A stretch of 64,000 bases of DNA from Selenomonadales bacterium (GCA_018434945.1 JAHDOI010000019.1:62001-126000); one strand, 5' to 3'. Positions 17,325 to 26,793 are shown, counted from the stretch's first letter. Notes: a model not told the origin generated them from the sequence alone. Numbers and translations: made by a program.

Positions 17325-18534
17325 CCTTCTCGATAAACGGATATGTAAGCTCGACGCTCCGCGCCTCCTGATTCCAGTACACGTACGCCCGGAACACGTC
17401 GTAAACCTTCGTCAGCTGGATGTACGGCGCCCCGCCGACCATCGCCGCCGGCACCTTCGTACCCTGCACGCTCAGCGACCCGTCCGCGCCCCGCGCCACC
17501 TTCTGGCCGACAGCCTCCGCCACCGCCGCCACCGGCACCGCCAGCACGCCCTCCACCACCTGCACGTCGCCGGCCAGCAGCCGGCCGTTCAGGAACAGGC
17601 TCACCACATCGACCGCCAGCACATTCTCCTCCTCGCGGAAAACCTGCTGCCCGCCGAACAGCGCGTGCGCGTCCGCGGCCGCCAGATAAACCCGGTCGCC
17701 GATCACCGTTCCCGGCACCGTCCGTTTCGCCCCCCGCGCCAGCCGCCCGACTTCATCCCAGGCCACACTCGCGCCGAGCGTAGACGCCACCGGCCACAGC
17801 GGCACATACGTAACTCCTTTCAGCGTCACCGCCCGCTCCGCCAACGTCTTGCCGTTCACCCGCACATTGTGGACGCGGGCGAACACCACCTGCCGGTCGG
17901 CCTCCTCGGCGACCAACGCCGCGATCTCCCCGTCCGTCAACAGCCCGCCCAGCCCGCGGTCGGCGAGAGCCTCCTGCACCTCGCCGACCGACAGCGCATG
18001 CCAACCGTAGATATCGGGATAAACCCCCAGCGAAACCTCCCCGTTGCTGTCCACCCTGATCTTGAACCGGTCGTAAGTCACCCTCACAGGCGTCCCGTAG
18101 GGCACCACCTCATAAAGCTCCTCCACATCCGCCTCATGCATCCGGATGCACCCGTTCGACACGGCCAGGCCGATCGCCCAAGGGGCGTTGGTGCCGTGGA
18201 TGCCGTACAGCGGCGCGAAACCCATCCAGCGGTACCCCAGCGGATTATGCGGTCCCGAAGGAACCACCTCCCCCGTGCGGGGAGGAAACCACCACGGATC
18301 CACCTCCTTCTCGAAAATCGCGAAACTGCCGAGCGGCGACGGCGTCGACGGCTTGCCGATCGCGACAGGATACGTCTTCACCAGCGAGCCGCCCGCGAAA
18401 AACTCCAGCGTCCGGCTGGGCAGATTGAGCACGATGCTCGGCGACGCAAGGTCGGGGTTCAGCCTGGCGTCCGCCGGCGCCAGGGACAGGAGAAAAACCA
18501 GCGCGGCCAGCGCCGCCACACGCGACAAAGCCAA
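17311..18534 (-). CDS. exported L,D-transpeptidase with copper-amine-oxidase-like stalk domain
   Basis: The protein has about 407 residues: a signal peptide (ALSRVAALAALVFLLSLAPADA), a YkuD catalytic domain (about 35-180), then a domain resembling the Cu-amine-oxidase N-terminal repeat (VNGKTLAERAVTLKGVTYVP onward). The catalytic motif is HGTN...SNGCIRMHEADVEELY. It should form 3-3 or related peptidoglycan cross-links in the cell wall or spore cortex. TTG at 18534 is six bases from GGGAAGGG. The ATG at 18540 abuts that site. Longer frames run into repeat A. Confidence 0.88.
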   Translation of the reverse strand: MALSRVAALAALVFLLSLAPADARLNPDLASPSIVLNLPSRTLEFFAGGSLVKTYPVAIGKPSTPSPLGSFAIFEKEVDPWWFPPRTGEVVPSGPHNPLGYRWMGFAPLYGIHGTNAPWAIGLAVSNGCIRMHEADVEELYEVVPYGTPVRVTYDRFKIRVDSNGEVSLGVYPDIYGWHALSVGEVQEALADRGLGGLLTDGEIAALVAEEADRQVVFARVHNVRVNGKTLAERAVTLKGVTYVPLWPVASTLGASVAWDEVGRLARGAKRTVPGTVIGDRVYLAAADAHALFGGQQVFREEENVLAVDVVSLFLNGRLLAGDVQVVEGVLAVPVAAVAEAVGQKVARGADGSLSVQGTKVPAAMVGGAPYIQLTKVYDVFRAYVYWNQEARSVELTYPFIEKGGND

Positions 18535-18619
18535 GGACATCCCTTCCCGTGAGTTAGTAGCCACTAACTTTATATGAAGGGGTCCCTGGCTTATATTCCA
18601 GCAAATATTTCCCATGGTC

Positions 18620-18737
18620 GGTCGTTGATAAGCCCCCATCTGCGTTGTTGGGGCTGCGGGAGCTGGCTTGCGTACGTTCGAGTACGCGGCGCTGCGCTTC
18701 CTCGCCCCGCCTAGCATCTGGGGGCTTCTGAACGACC
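18620..18737. repeat. dispersed palindromic repeat A, copy 2 (inverted)
   Basis: This is the only copy in the opposite orientation. Read on the minus strand it runs GGTCGTTCAGAAGCCCCCAG to GATGGGGGCTTATCAACGACC. The outer arms GGTCGTT/AACGACC pair perfectly but differ from other copies, which is compensatory change. It fills the gap between the histidine kinase and L,D-transpeptidase genes. Confidence 0.85.
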
Positions 18738-18771
18738 TCTAGCCTATGGAAACGTTGGTTATCTCTCTCCT

Positions 18772-19962
18772 CTACTGCAAATTCAAAATCTGCTGATGCG
18801 AGCCGGACAACCTTCTTGTCCTATTATCGAAGATCGGCAGATAAACGTGCACCTTCGTGCCCAGATTCTCGTCGGAAGTGATATTGATAAAACCGCCGTG
18901 CTCGGTAACGATCCGGTGCGCGGTCGGCAAGCCCAGCCCCATCCGGTCGAGCTTCGTGCTGTAAAACGGCTCGAACACCCTCGACAAAAGCTGCGGTCCC
19001 ACCCCGGCCCCCGTATCGGTTACCGCCACCACCAGCATATTAAGCTCCGCGTTCAGCCACGACCGGACCGTCAGCGTCCCCCGCTCCGGCATCGCCTCCA
19101 TCGCGTTCTGCAGGATATTCACCATCGCCTGCTTCAGCAGATTGCCATCGGCGGTCAGCGTCGGCAGCCCCTCGGCCAGGCGCTTGTCGATCGCCACATT
19201 ATCCCCGCCCATCTCTTTAAAAACCAGCAGCAGCGCTTCCTCCAGCAGCCTGTTCACATTCACCCCCGGCTTCCTGCTCACCGGCGGCTTGGCAAACAGC
19301 ACCAGCTCCTTCACCACATTGTTGATATACGAGACTTCCCCCAGCAGCATCTCCAGCACCTCGCGGCGCACGCTGCAGCGGTCGTCCTCCACCCTGTTCA
19401 TCATGATCTGCAGATACCCGCTCAGCGTCGTCAGCGGCGCGCGCACATGGTGGGCGATCCCAGCCGCCAGCTCGCCCAGCGACATCAGCATCTGCGTCGT
19501 CTGGATCTGCTTCAGCGTCGCCTTCAGCGCCGAGATATCCTGCACGATGACGATGACCCCGTTCACCCCGCCGCCGCTGTCGCGCAGCTTGAGGCTGTCC
19601 ACATGGACGAAAGCCGCCTGGTCGTGCATCGCCAACTTTACATTCGCGGCGTAGAAATCCTCGTATTCCGACACGGCGAACGTCTTCAGGAACTTCTCGC
19701 CGCAATGGCGGAAAGCCTCGTCCGCCCGCTTGCCAAGCACCTGCGAACGCTCCAGGCTGAAAATCCGCTCCGCCTCACGGTTGAGGTTCTTGACCTGCAT
19801 CGTCGCGTCGAGATACATGATCCCCGCCTTGCCGGTCTCGAAGAAATCGCTGTAATCCTCTTCCCTTCCCAGATAAACGACCTTGTTGTCCCAGGCTTCT
19901 GCCGAATACACCGACCAGTCAACCCCTTTGTCACATCTGCTTGTCCGCGTCATAAATATCAT
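18772..19962 (-). CDS. PAS-domain sensor histidine kinase (sporulation-kinase-like)
   Basis: The 396-residue cytoplasmic protein has a PAS domain (about 40-150, GIMYLDATMQVKNLNREAE). The HisKA phosphoacceptor helix is LMSLGELAAGIAHHVRAPLT, and the HATPase domain shows N-box NILQNAMEAMPERG, DTGAGVGP and GLGLPTAHRIV. No response regulator is adjacent. Orphan kinases of this shape feed the Spo0A phosphorelay in endospore formers, and the upstream region carries several Spo0A-like boxes. The start is uncertain. ATG 19962 lacks a good ribosome site, and a GTG about 50 bases downstream follows AAAGGGG. Confidence 0.85.
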   Translation of the reverse strand: MIFMTRTSRCDKGVDWSVYSAEAWDNKVVYLGREEDYSDFFETGKAGIMYLDATMQVKNLNREAERIFSLERSQVLGKRADEAFRHCGEKFLKTFAVSEYEDFYAANVKLAMHDQAAFVHVDSLKLRDSGGGVNGVIVIVQDISALKATLKQIQTTQMLMSLGELAAGIAHHVRAPLTTLSGYLQIMMNRVEDDRCSVRREVLEMLLGEVSYINNVVKELVLFAKPPVSRKPGVNVNRLLEEALLLVFKEMGGDNVAIDKRLAEGLPTLTADGNLLKQAMVNILQNAMEAMPERGTLTVRSWLNAELNMLVVAVTDTGAGVGPQLLSRVFEPFYSTKLDRMGLGLPTAHRIVTEHGGFINITSDENLGTKVHVYLPIFDNRTRRLSGSHQQILNLQ

Positions 19963-19988
19963 TCTTGTAAGTATTTGTATTTCCTGCC

Positions 19989-20213
19989 TTCGACAAGGAA
20001 ATTGTTTTCGTAAAAAATCGACATAAAACTTTCCTTTCCCAGCCGCATTTCGTGTTAAAAATCAGCTGTTTCCTTATAAATCACGGTAACATCCCCAACA
20101 ATTCGTCAATATAATTCGACATAACACGTATATCATTCGCCAATATTCGACTTTCTTCAACACAACATCGTCGCTCGCCCTTTTGGCCGCACCCCCGTGC
20201 GCGCGATTCGACA
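19989..20213 (-). promoter_or_regulatory. cluster of Spo0A-box-like sites upstream of the histidine kinase
   Basis: Four matches to TTCGNCA (complement of the 0A box TGNCGAA) lie at about 19989, 20102, 20115 and 20207. Near-matches are at 20017 and 20146. The site nearest the gene reads TTGTCGAA on the coding strand and could overlap a -35 (TTGTCG, then about 17 bases, TACTTA), as in Spo0A-activated sigma-A promoters. The 317-base gap is otherwise AT-richer than its surroundings and holds no recognised gene. Confidence 0.55.
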
Positions 20214-20279
20214 AATAGCGCCCACACCCACAGGAGCGCATAATAAAAGGACCCGGCTATCGCCAAGTCCCCATCGTCC

Positions 20280-20642
20280 CTATTCCCCGATATACTTCTG
20301 CCGGAAATACCCCGGGTCGATCACGTCCGGCACCACCGCGTGGAAGCGGAGCCACTCGCTCCCCTCCTCCCCCTTCGACAGCAGGTACGTCTTCACCGGG
20401 AAATCCCGGTCGTCGACGAACATCAGCTCGTCGGTATCGAGCGCCTCCTCCATATCGTCGCGGGAAAAATCCTCGCTGTAAAAATACTGGTCGACCGACA
20501 GCAGGCTGCCGTCCTCGTCATACACCGCCCCGAAATACACCGCCCCGCAGTCCACCGTGAACTCGTACTCGCCCGTCACCGCCGGCGCGCGGCTGTCGAG
20601 GAAAACCCCGCTCACCGGCACCCGGCTCATCTTCATGCTCAT
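20280..20642 (-). CDS. acidic protein of unknown function
   Basis: The 120-residue acidic protein contains EYEFTVDCGAVYFGAVYDED and FSRDDMEEALDTDELMFVDD. It has no TM segment or signal. AAAGGAGGGG precedes the ATG at 20642 at proper spacing. I recognise no family. It follows sbcC by 55 bases on the same strand and may be cotranscribed. Confidence 0.65.
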   Translation of the reverse strand: MSMKMSRVPVSGVFLDSRAPAVTGEYEFTVDCGAVYFGAVYDEDGSLLSVDQYFYSEDFSRDDMEEALDTDELMFVDDRDFPVKTYLLSKGEEGSEWLRFHAVVPDVIDPGYFRQKYIGE

Positions 20643-20697
20643 CCCGGCCCCTCCTTTGCTACAGCAAATTATGGCCGAATTCCCCTCCTCTTATGCA

Positions 20698-23600
20698 TCA
20701 CACGCTCCAGCGCGTCGTGCTGCCGCGGTCGGTCGGCACGATCTCCAGCCGCGCCTCGATACGCTCCTTCAGCTCCGGCACATGGGAAATAATCCCCACG
20801 AGCCGCCCGCTCGTCTGCAGCTCCACCAGCGCCTGCATCGCCATATCCAGAGCCTCCGGATCAAGCATCCCGAACCCCTCGTCCACGAAAATCGTATCGA
20901 GGTACACCCCTCCGGAATAACCCTGCACGACATCGGCCAGACCGAGGGCCAGCGCCAGCGACGCCAGGAAAGTCTCCCCGCCGCTCAGCGTAGCCGCATG
21001 GCGGGCCACCCCCGTCCACGCGTCCTCGATCTCGATATCCAGCCCCCCGGCCATCCCCTTATGGATCGGGTCCTCCATCCGCCGCAGCGCATAGCGCCCG
21101 CGGCTCATTTTTTTCAGCCGCGCGTTCGCCACCCCCGTCACCTCGTCCAGCAGCGCCTGCAGCACGAAGCGGTGGAAACTCACCCGCAGCGGATTCTGTC
21201 CGTTCGCCACCTGCGCCAGACGGCCCAGCACCGCGTACTCCGCCTCGCGGGCCGCTTTCTCCGCATCCATCGCCCTCAGCTGGTCGAGCCACCCCTTAAG
21301 CTTGCTCACATCCGCCTGCAGCCTGGCCTGCTCCGCCACCATAGCCTCGCTCGCCGCCAGCGCGGCGGCGGCAGCAGCCTCGGCCGCCGCGGCATCCGGC
21401 CGCTCCAGGCCCGCCGTCGCCGACGCGGCCTGAGTCACTCGGTCGCGGGCCACCGCCAGCGCCGCCTCATACTCGGCCACCGTCCGCTCCAGCTCCCCGG
21501 CCGCCGCGGCCGTCCGGCCCGCGGCCGCGAAATCAGCCTCATCGGCGAACCCCGCCGCCGCCAGGCGCCCGGCAAAACGCTCCCGCTCAGCCGCCGCCTG
21601 AGCGCCGGCCGCCTCCAGGCTCTGCCGCGCCGCCTCCAGACCCGCCGCCAGCCCGCTCACCCGCGCCGCCGCCTCGGCCGCGGTCTTCTGCGCCCCTTCC
21701 CAGGCCAGCTCCAGCGCGTCCCGGCGAGCCGTCGTCCGCGCCAGCTCCCCCGCCAGGCTGCCCGGCGCCCTCAGCTCCGCAGGCACCGCCTTCTCCCGCT
21801 CGGCCAGCACCGCCCGCGCCTCTCCGGCCGCCTCCCTGGCGGCCCTAGCCGCCGTCTCCGCCTCAGTCAGGCCCTTCTCGCGCTCGGCGGCCTCCCGCTC
21901 ATAAACCGCCATCTCCTGCTCGCACCGTGTCAATTCCGCTGCCGCCTGTCTCGCCTGCGCCAGCTCAGCCGCACTTGCCTTGGCGGCCAGCCGCAGGCTG
22001 TCCAAGCTCTCCTGCGCCCGCTCGCCCACAAGCTCCCGGAGGTTATTGCCCCTTGCCGTCACCTCGCCCAGCACCAGCGCCGCCTCCGTCAGCTCGGCGC
22101 GCCTGGCGGACGCTTCCTCCTCCAGGCCGCGGACCGAAGCCTGCTCAGCCTCCAGCGCGGCCGTATCCGGCACCTCCGCGGCAAAATGGGCGGGAGCCGG
22201 ATGCTCAAGCGACCCGCACACAGGGCACGCCTCGCCGGGCGCCAATTCCCGCGCCAGCCGCGCCGCCTGCCCCTGCCGCCACCTCCGGTCGGTCGCCGCG
22301 CAGCGCTCGCGGGCCGCCGCCAGCGCCTGCTCAAGCTCAGCCACCTTCTCGGCGAGCGCCGCATGCCGGCGGGAAACACCCTGCCACTCGCCGCGCAGCG
22401 CCGCCAGCTGCTCGCAGTTGGCCACAAGCTCGGCGGCCTCCTTCGCGGCGTTCTCCAGCACCGGCGCCCTGAAAGCCCCGGCAAGCAGCCTCTCCCGCCG
22501 CTCTCGCGTCGCCGCCAGCCTGGCGGCGGACTCCTTCGCCGCGTTCTTCAATTCCTCGTAAGCGGCGGCCGCCGCTTTATCCTTCTCCGCCGCCGCTGCC
22601 AGGCCGTCGCGGGCCTTCGTAAGCTCCTCCAGCTTCGCGCCCAGCGCCGTCAGCGCATTCAGCGCCTCCGCGGCCGCCCGGCGTTCGCCCTCCCGCTGCC
22701 GCTCAGCCGCCAGCGCCGCATCAGCCAGCTTCTTATCAGCCAGCGCGACAGCTAAATCCTGCTCTGCCAAGGCAACCGTCCCGGCCGCTCTCTCTTCCTC
22801 CCGGCCGCGCGTCGCCACCAGCGCCGCCAGCTCGGCCAGCAGCGCCGCCTGCCGCGCCCGCGCCAGCTCGCGGCGCGCCCCGTCCACCGCCGGCCCCTGC
22901 GCGTCCAGCCCGGCCAGTGCCCGCTCCGCCCTCTCCCGGTCGGCAAAAAGCTCCTCCAGCCGCCTGGCCGCCGCCAGCCGCTCCTGGGCGCCGCCGAGCG
23001 CCAGCCGTGCCTCCGCCGCCTCCGCCGTCAGCGCCAGCAGCCTCGCCGCATCGCCCGCCAGCCTCACCGTCAGCTCGTCCGCCGACTCCGCCGCCGCCTC
23101 CTGCAGCAGCCAGTCCCGCCGGCGGGCCAGCTCCTTCGCCGCCTCCTCCACAGACCGCGCCGCCTGTTTGAAAAACTCCTCGATCCGGCGGTACAGCTCA
23201 GTCTGAAAAAGCGTCGCCAAAATCTCCTCCCGCTCGCCCGACTTGGCCAGCAGCAGCCGGCGAAACTCGCCCTGCGGCAGCACCACCACCTGGCGGAACT
23301 GAGTATACTTGAACCCCAACAGCCGCTCCAACGTCTCGGTTACACGGTCCGACCCGCTCGCCGCCACCGTGCCCTCCTCGTCCGCCGCCGCTCCCGTCCG
23401 CTTCCACAGCGTCGCCGCCGGCGGCAGCTTCGTCGTCCCCGTCCCGCGCCGCTTCAGCACCTCCTGCTCGGGCGCGCGGCGCACGCGGTACACCTCCGCC
23501 CCCAGCGCGAAATCGAACGTCACCTCCGTCGCCACCGACGGCTCCACATAATCGCTCCGCATCTGGCGCCCGTCGCGCTCCGCCCCGCTCGTCCTGCCGA

Positions 23601-23757
23601 ACAGCGCGAAACACATCGCATCCAGGATCGTCGTCTTCCCCGCCCCCGTCGGGCCGTGGATAAGAAACAGCGACCTCTCCCCCAGGCGGCCGAAATCGAC
23701 CCTCTCCGTCCCGGCGTAAGAGCCGAACGCCGTCATCGTGATCGCCAGCGGCTTCAT
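20698..23757 (-). CDS. sbcC: DNA double-strand-break nuclease subunit SbcC (SMC-like ATPase)
   Basis: The 1019-residue protein has an N-terminal Walker A (GPTGAGKTTILDAMCFALFG), two long coiled coils around a zinc hook (CPVCGS), and a C-terminal lobe with signature LSGGETFLASLALALGLAD and Walker B VYLDTIFVDEGFGMLD. With SbcD it forms an ATP-dependent nuclease that processes hairpins and protein-blocked DNA ends. Its start overlaps the sbcD stop by four bases, so the two are translationally coupled. Confidence 0.95.
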   Translation of the reverse strand: MKPLAITMTAFGSYAGTERVDFGRLGERSLFLIHGPTGAGKTTILDAMCFALFGRTSGAERDGRQMRSDYVEPSVATEVTFDFALGAEVYRVRRAPEQEVLKRRGTGTTKLPPAATLWKRTGAAADEEGTVAASGSDRVTETLERLLGFKYTQFRQVVVLPQGEFRRLLLAKSGEREEILATLFQTELYRRIEEFFKQAARSVEEAAKELARRRDWLLQEAAAESADELTVRLAGDAARLLALTAEAAEARLALGGAQERLAAARRLEELFADRERAERALAGLDAQGPAVDGARRELARARQAALLAELAALVATRGREEERAAGTVALAEQDLAVALADKKLADAALAAERQREGERRAAAEALNALTALGAKLEELTKARDGLAAAAEKDKAAAAAYEELKNAAKESAARLAATRERRERLLAGAFRAPVLENAAKEAAELVANCEQLAALRGEWQGVSRRHAALAEKVAELEQALAAARERCAATDRRWRQGQAARLARELAPGEACPVCGSLEHPAPAHFAAEVPDTAALEAEQASVRGLEEEASARRAELTEAALVLGEVTARGNNLRELVGERAQESLDSLRLAAKASAAELAQARQAAAELTRCEQEMAVYEREAAEREKGLTEAETAARAAREAAGEARAVLAEREKAVPAELRAPGSLAGELARTTARRDALELAWEGAQKTAAEAAARVSGLAAGLEAARQSLEAAGAQAAAERERFAGRLAAAGFADEADFAAAGRTAAAAGELERTVAEYEAALAVARDRVTQAASATAGLERPDAAAAEAAAAAALAASEAMVAEQARLQADVSKLKGWLDQLRAMDAEKAAREAEYAVLGRLAQVANGQNPLRVSFHRFVLQALLDEVTGVANARLKKMSRGRYALRRMEDPIHKGMAGGLDIEIEDAWTGVARHAATLSGGETFLASLALALGLADVVQGYSGGVYLDTIFVDEGFGMLDPEALDMAMQALVELQTSGRLVGIISHVPELKERIEARLEIVPTDRGSTTRWSV

Positions 23758-24902
23758 GCCCCCACCTCCCGCTCCCGGCGGCCGAACGCCTCGATAAGCC
23801 CGGCGGCCGCGGCCTCCTCGGCCTCGCTCAGCCCCCGGCCCGTCACCTGGGCGAAAAAGGCCGCGAACAGCTCCGCCTCGCTCTGGCGGCGATGGTCGGC
23901 CCGTGCCGCCGTCTCCGTAGCCGCCGCCGTCTCCTCGAAAATGCGGTGCAGCACATTCGGGTACACCCGGCGCAGCCTGCCCATCGGATCGAGCAGCGCC
24001 CCCGCGTCCTTCAGCTTCACCGCGATATAATCGTCCGCCCGCGGGTCGGCAGCCCCGGCGGCGATAATCTCCTCCAGAAAGCCTTCCACGCAGCGCACAT
24101 CCCGCCGCGGCGTCAGAGCCACCTCCTCCACCGCCGCCTTCCCGGCCGCGTCCAGCTCCACCAGCGCCACCGACTTTTCGTGCCCCGCCTCCGCAAACGA
24201 ATACTTCAGCAGCGACCCCGAATAACGGATATGCGCCCCGCCCGCCTGCTGGGCCCGATGCAGATGCCCCAGCGCCACATAATCGAACCCGGCGAACACC
24301 GTCGCGCCCACCGTCGGCACCGTCCCCACCGCCAGCGGCCGCTCCGACTCGCTCGCCAGAGCGCCGGCCACAAACGCGTGCGCCACAGCCACCTTGCGGG
24401 CGCCGGCCGGCACAGCCGCACAGGCCCGCGCCGTCAGCGCCGCCAGCGCCGCCTCATGCCCCGCCGCCTCCACCCCCAGCTGCTCGCGCACCACCGCCGG
24501 CTCGGCATAAGGGATGGGGCAGAAATATACCGGTCCGTGCGAGTCGCTCACCGCCACCGGCGCAGCCTCGGCCGCCACCTGGCCCGCCACATGGACGTTC
24601 TGCTTCGCCAGCACCCGTCCGCCGAAGCCCAGCCGCTCGGGGCTGTCGTGATTGCCCGCGATCATGATGACCGGCACCCGGCAATCGAGCGCCAGCCTCG
24701 AAAGCGTCTCGCCCAGCAGGCTGACCGCCTCCGGCGGCGGCACCGCCCGGTCGTACACATCGCCCGCGATCACAATCGCATCCGGCCTCGTATCCTTCGC
24801 CAGCGTCACGAACTGCTCCAGCACGTACGCCTGGTCGTCCGTAAGATGGAGATTATAAAAAATGCGGCCCAGATGCCAGTCCGCCGTATGCAAAAACCTC
24901 AC
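23754..24902 (-). CDS. sbcD: exonuclease SbcD
   Basis: The 382-residue Mre11-like metallophosphoesterase shows the metal-binding motifs FLHTADWHLGR, IVIAGDVYDRAVPP, IAGNHDSPERL and ALGHLHRAQ in order. It is the nuclease partner of SbcC. Upstream lies a flavin reductase gene on the same strand, 28 bases away. Confidence 0.95.
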   Translation of the reverse strand: MRFLHTADWHLGRIFYNLHLTDDQAYVLEQFVTLAKDTRPDAIVIAGDVYDRAVPPPEAVSLLGETLSRLALDCRVPVIMIAGNHDSPERLGFGGRVLAKQNVHVAGQVAAEAAPVAVSDSHGPVYFCPIPYAEPAVVREQLGVEAAGHEAALAALTARACAAVPAGARKVAVAHAFVAGALASESERPLAVGTVPTVGATVFAGFDYVALGHLHRAQQAGGAHIRYSGSLLKYSFAEAGHEKSVALVELDAAGKAAVEEVALTPRRDVRCVEGFLEEIIAAGAADPRADDYIAVKLKDAGALLDPMGRLRRVYPNVLHRIFEETAAATETAARADHRRQSEAELFAAFFAQVTGRGLSEAEEAAAAGLIEAFGRREREVGA

Positions 24903-24930
24903 AGTCGCACCTCCGCGCCCCAGCGCCCTT

Positions 24931-25764
24931 TTATCGCTTAACCCACCAGTCCGGCGTCCCGTAAGGCTTGCGGCGCCGGAAAAGCTCCTCCCGCTCCGCG
25001 ATATAGCGCCGCTTTATCTCCTCCAGCAGCGCCGCGTGCTCCGCCTTGCCAGCCGGCGAAAACCGCTCGTGGCCGTCCGCGAACTCGATCGCCACAACGC
25101 CGTCCGCAGCCTTCAGCTCTCCCCGCGCGTCGCACATCACGCACCGCACCGCGCCGCTCGGAGCGATCTGCAGCATGCTGCTCCCGCAGACCCGGCACGT
25201 ATGCACCCCCGGCAGCGACACATCCGTTCCCCCGCCCGCCAGCCTCCCGGCCAGAGCCCGCGCCTCCGCGAGCACCTCCGGCCGCGCCGCCTCCCCCGGG
25301 CTCGCCGCCTGCACCAGCATGCTCCCCGCCACCTCCAGGTGGAGGAAACGGGCGAAATTCAGCACCATCTCCCGGCCGTACCCCTCCCAGCCCGGGATGC
25401 CGTAGGACACCGCCGTCACGCACCGCTTGCCCGCGTACTCCGCGTTGTTCGCCAGGATGGAAATCAGCCGGTCGCCCACCGCCTTCACGCTCGTATGCGC
25501 GCCGAGGAAATACACCGGCGCCGCGATGATCACCGCGTCCGCCGCCCTGATCCTCTCCAGCAGAAACGCCAGATCGTCCTCTATCACGCAGCCCGCCTCC
25601 GCCGGCAGGCACGCATAGCACGCCCGGCACGGCCCGATATTAAGCTCCGTCAGGCGGATCATCTCCCGCTCCGTCTCCGCCGGCAGCGCCGCCAGCATCT
25701 CCCTCGCCAGGATCTCCGAATTTCCTAATTTGCGGGGTGAGCCTATCAGTGCCAGTACCTTCAT
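24931..25764 (-). CDS. flavodoxin-like NAD(P)H-dependent FMN reductase with C-terminal zinc ribbon
   Basis: The roughly 277-residue protein starts with KVLALIGSPRKLGNSEILAR, the flavin-binding start of the iron-sulfur flavoprotein/NADPH-dependent FMN reductase family. GPCRACYACLPAEAGCVIEDD is a Cys cluster like that used for FeS binding in such proteins. The C-terminal third adds a CxxC...CxxC ribbon (CRVCGSS, CVMCDARG). Substrate is unknown. ATG at 25764 has GGAGGT 8 bases upstream and is preferred over 25785. Confidence 0.82.
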   Translation of the reverse strand: MKVLALIGSPRKLGNSEILAREMLAALPAETEREMIRLTELNIGPCRACYACLPAEAGCVIEDDLAFLLERIRAADAVIIAAPVYFLGAHTSVKAVGDRLISILANNAEYAGKRCVTAVSYGIPGWEGYGREMVLNFARFLHLEVAGSMLVQAASPGEAARPEVLAEARALAGRLAGGGTDVSLPGVHTCRVCGSSMLQIAPSGAVRCVMCDARGELKAADGVVAIEFADGHERFSPAGKAEHAALLEEIKRRYIAEREELFRRRKPYGTPDWWVKR

Positions 25765-25912
25765 CTCTTCATACCTCCAAAACATCTTAGCCGCTTATTT
25801 CGCCCCCGCCCCCCCTTCTTCCTTGTCCCCGCCGCCGCCATTTGTCCCCTTGCCCGTCCACCGCTCCCCGTAGTACAATGGTCGTGTAAATCCTGCCAAA
25901 GGGGAGAACGCG

Positions 25913-26161
25913 ATGCCCGAAATCACTTTCTTTTCCGACTACTGGTGGCGCTACTTCATCTACGGCGCCCTCTTCCACATCGCCGCCGTCACCCCCGCCT
26001 GCAAAACCGAGCGCCACGCCACCGCCTTCCGCGTCTCCGGCTACGGCATCGGCGCCATCCCCGTCCTCCTGCGCGAAGGCATCCTCCCCGCCGTCCTCAT
26101 GCTCGCCTTCCTGTACGGGTTCACGTTCGCTCTCAGGTACGTCAAAGGCATGTTCAAATAA
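25913..26161 (+). CDS. small membrane protein of unknown function
   Basis: The 82-residue protein has two likely TM segments (YFIYGALFHIAAVTPAC and ILPAVLMLAFLYGFTFALRYV) and a strong ribosome site (AAAGGGGAG). A terminator follows directly. No family is recognised. Confidence 0.7.
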   Translation: MPEITFFSDYWWRYFIYGALFHIAAVTPACKTERHATAFRVSGYGIGAIPVLLREGILPAVLMLAFLYGFTFALRYVKGMFK

Positions 26162-26163
26162 AA

Positions 26164-26192
26164 AACCGGCGCCACCGCGCCGGTTTTTTTCA
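26164..26192 (+). terminator. intrinsic terminator
   Basis: AAACCGGCGC pairs with GCGCCGGTTT, followed by a T-run three bases after the membrane-protein stop. Confidence 0.85.
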
Positions 26193-26272
26193 TTTCTCGC
26201 CGCTTTATGGAGAAACTAACACCGTCAGGCGTCCTGAAACGCCGCCAGAAAACATCGCCGGGAGGAACGACA

Positions 26273-26404
26273 ATGGACGACAAAAACACGGCCGCCCCCG
26301 CCCAGGACGACCCGCTGGCCGTCACCACCACCAACCGCAAAACGCAGAACTCCACCCCGACAGTTTATCCGTACGTCGACTTCGTTAATCGCACCGAGCC
26401 TTAA
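26273..26404 (+). CDS. tiny hydrophilic protein
   Basis: The 43-residue protein starts MDDKNTAAPAQDD and ends YVDFVNRTEP, and is polar and rich in Asn, Thr and Asp. GGGAGG precedes it. First of three tiny genes in a row (gaps of 29 and 4 bases). No homologue is recognised. The composition and clustering recall minor spore proteins, which is inference only. Confidence 0.55.
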   Translation: MDDKNTAAPAQDDPLAVTTTNRKTQNSTPTVYPYVDFVNRTEP

Positions 26405-26433
26405 CCCCGCAAAACAACACCGGAGGTGACGAA

Positions 26434-26613
26434 ATGGTAGACGTCAACATCATCGACAAGCACCGCCGCGACGGCAAGCAGCCCGGCCACGCCCCCTGGG
26501 GCGGCAAGCAGGCCGACCTGCTCTCAAATCCCAAAGCCGCCGCCGTCTTCCCGCCCACCGCAAAAGTGACCGCCGTCCCCAAGGAAAATACCACCGAAAG
26601 CGACGAGGGATAA
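26434..26613 (+). CDS. tiny hydrophilic protein
   Basis: The 59-residue protein (VDVNIIDKHRRDGKQPGH at the start, ENTTESDEG at the end) has a strong GGAGGTGA ribosome site. It is polar, without membrane segment or signal. It lies between two other tiny genes and is probably cotranscribed with them. Function is unknown. Confidence 0.6.
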   Translation: MVDVNIIDKHRRDGKQPGHAPWGGKQADLLSNPKAAAVFPPTAKVTAVPKENTTESDEG

Positions 26614-26617
26614 CACC

Positions 26618-26725
26618 ATGAAAAACAGCGGCGAACAGCACGACAAAGACGGCCAGGAATCCAGCCGCGCCTCGACCATGGTCAAAAACGCCGGCAACAG
26701 GAAAATCGACCCGCGCAAAAAGTGA
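26618..26725 (+). CDS. tiny basic protein; its 3' end is duplicated beyond cassette 1
   Basis: The 35-residue protein (KNSGEQHDKDGQESS at the start, MVKNAGNRKIDPRKK at the end) begins four bases after the previous stop. Its last 15 codons recur in degenerate form at about 28277 (MIKNAGNRKITPAKK), on the other side of the effector cassette. That duplication supports insertion of the cassette just after this gene. Confidence 0.5.
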   Translation: MKNSGEQHDKDGQESSRASTMVKNAGNRKIDPRKK

Positions 26726-26793
26726 ATCGTGCCGTGCTCGCGGAAAACGCAGTCTCAAAGCCTGCGTTTTCCGCCACCTCGTTCCCTCCTCCG

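Noticed and set aside
17311-18717. Longer start for the L,D-transpeptidase within repeat A
   Set aside because: The upstream extension is translated repeat sequence. A ribosome site and signal peptide place the start near 18534.
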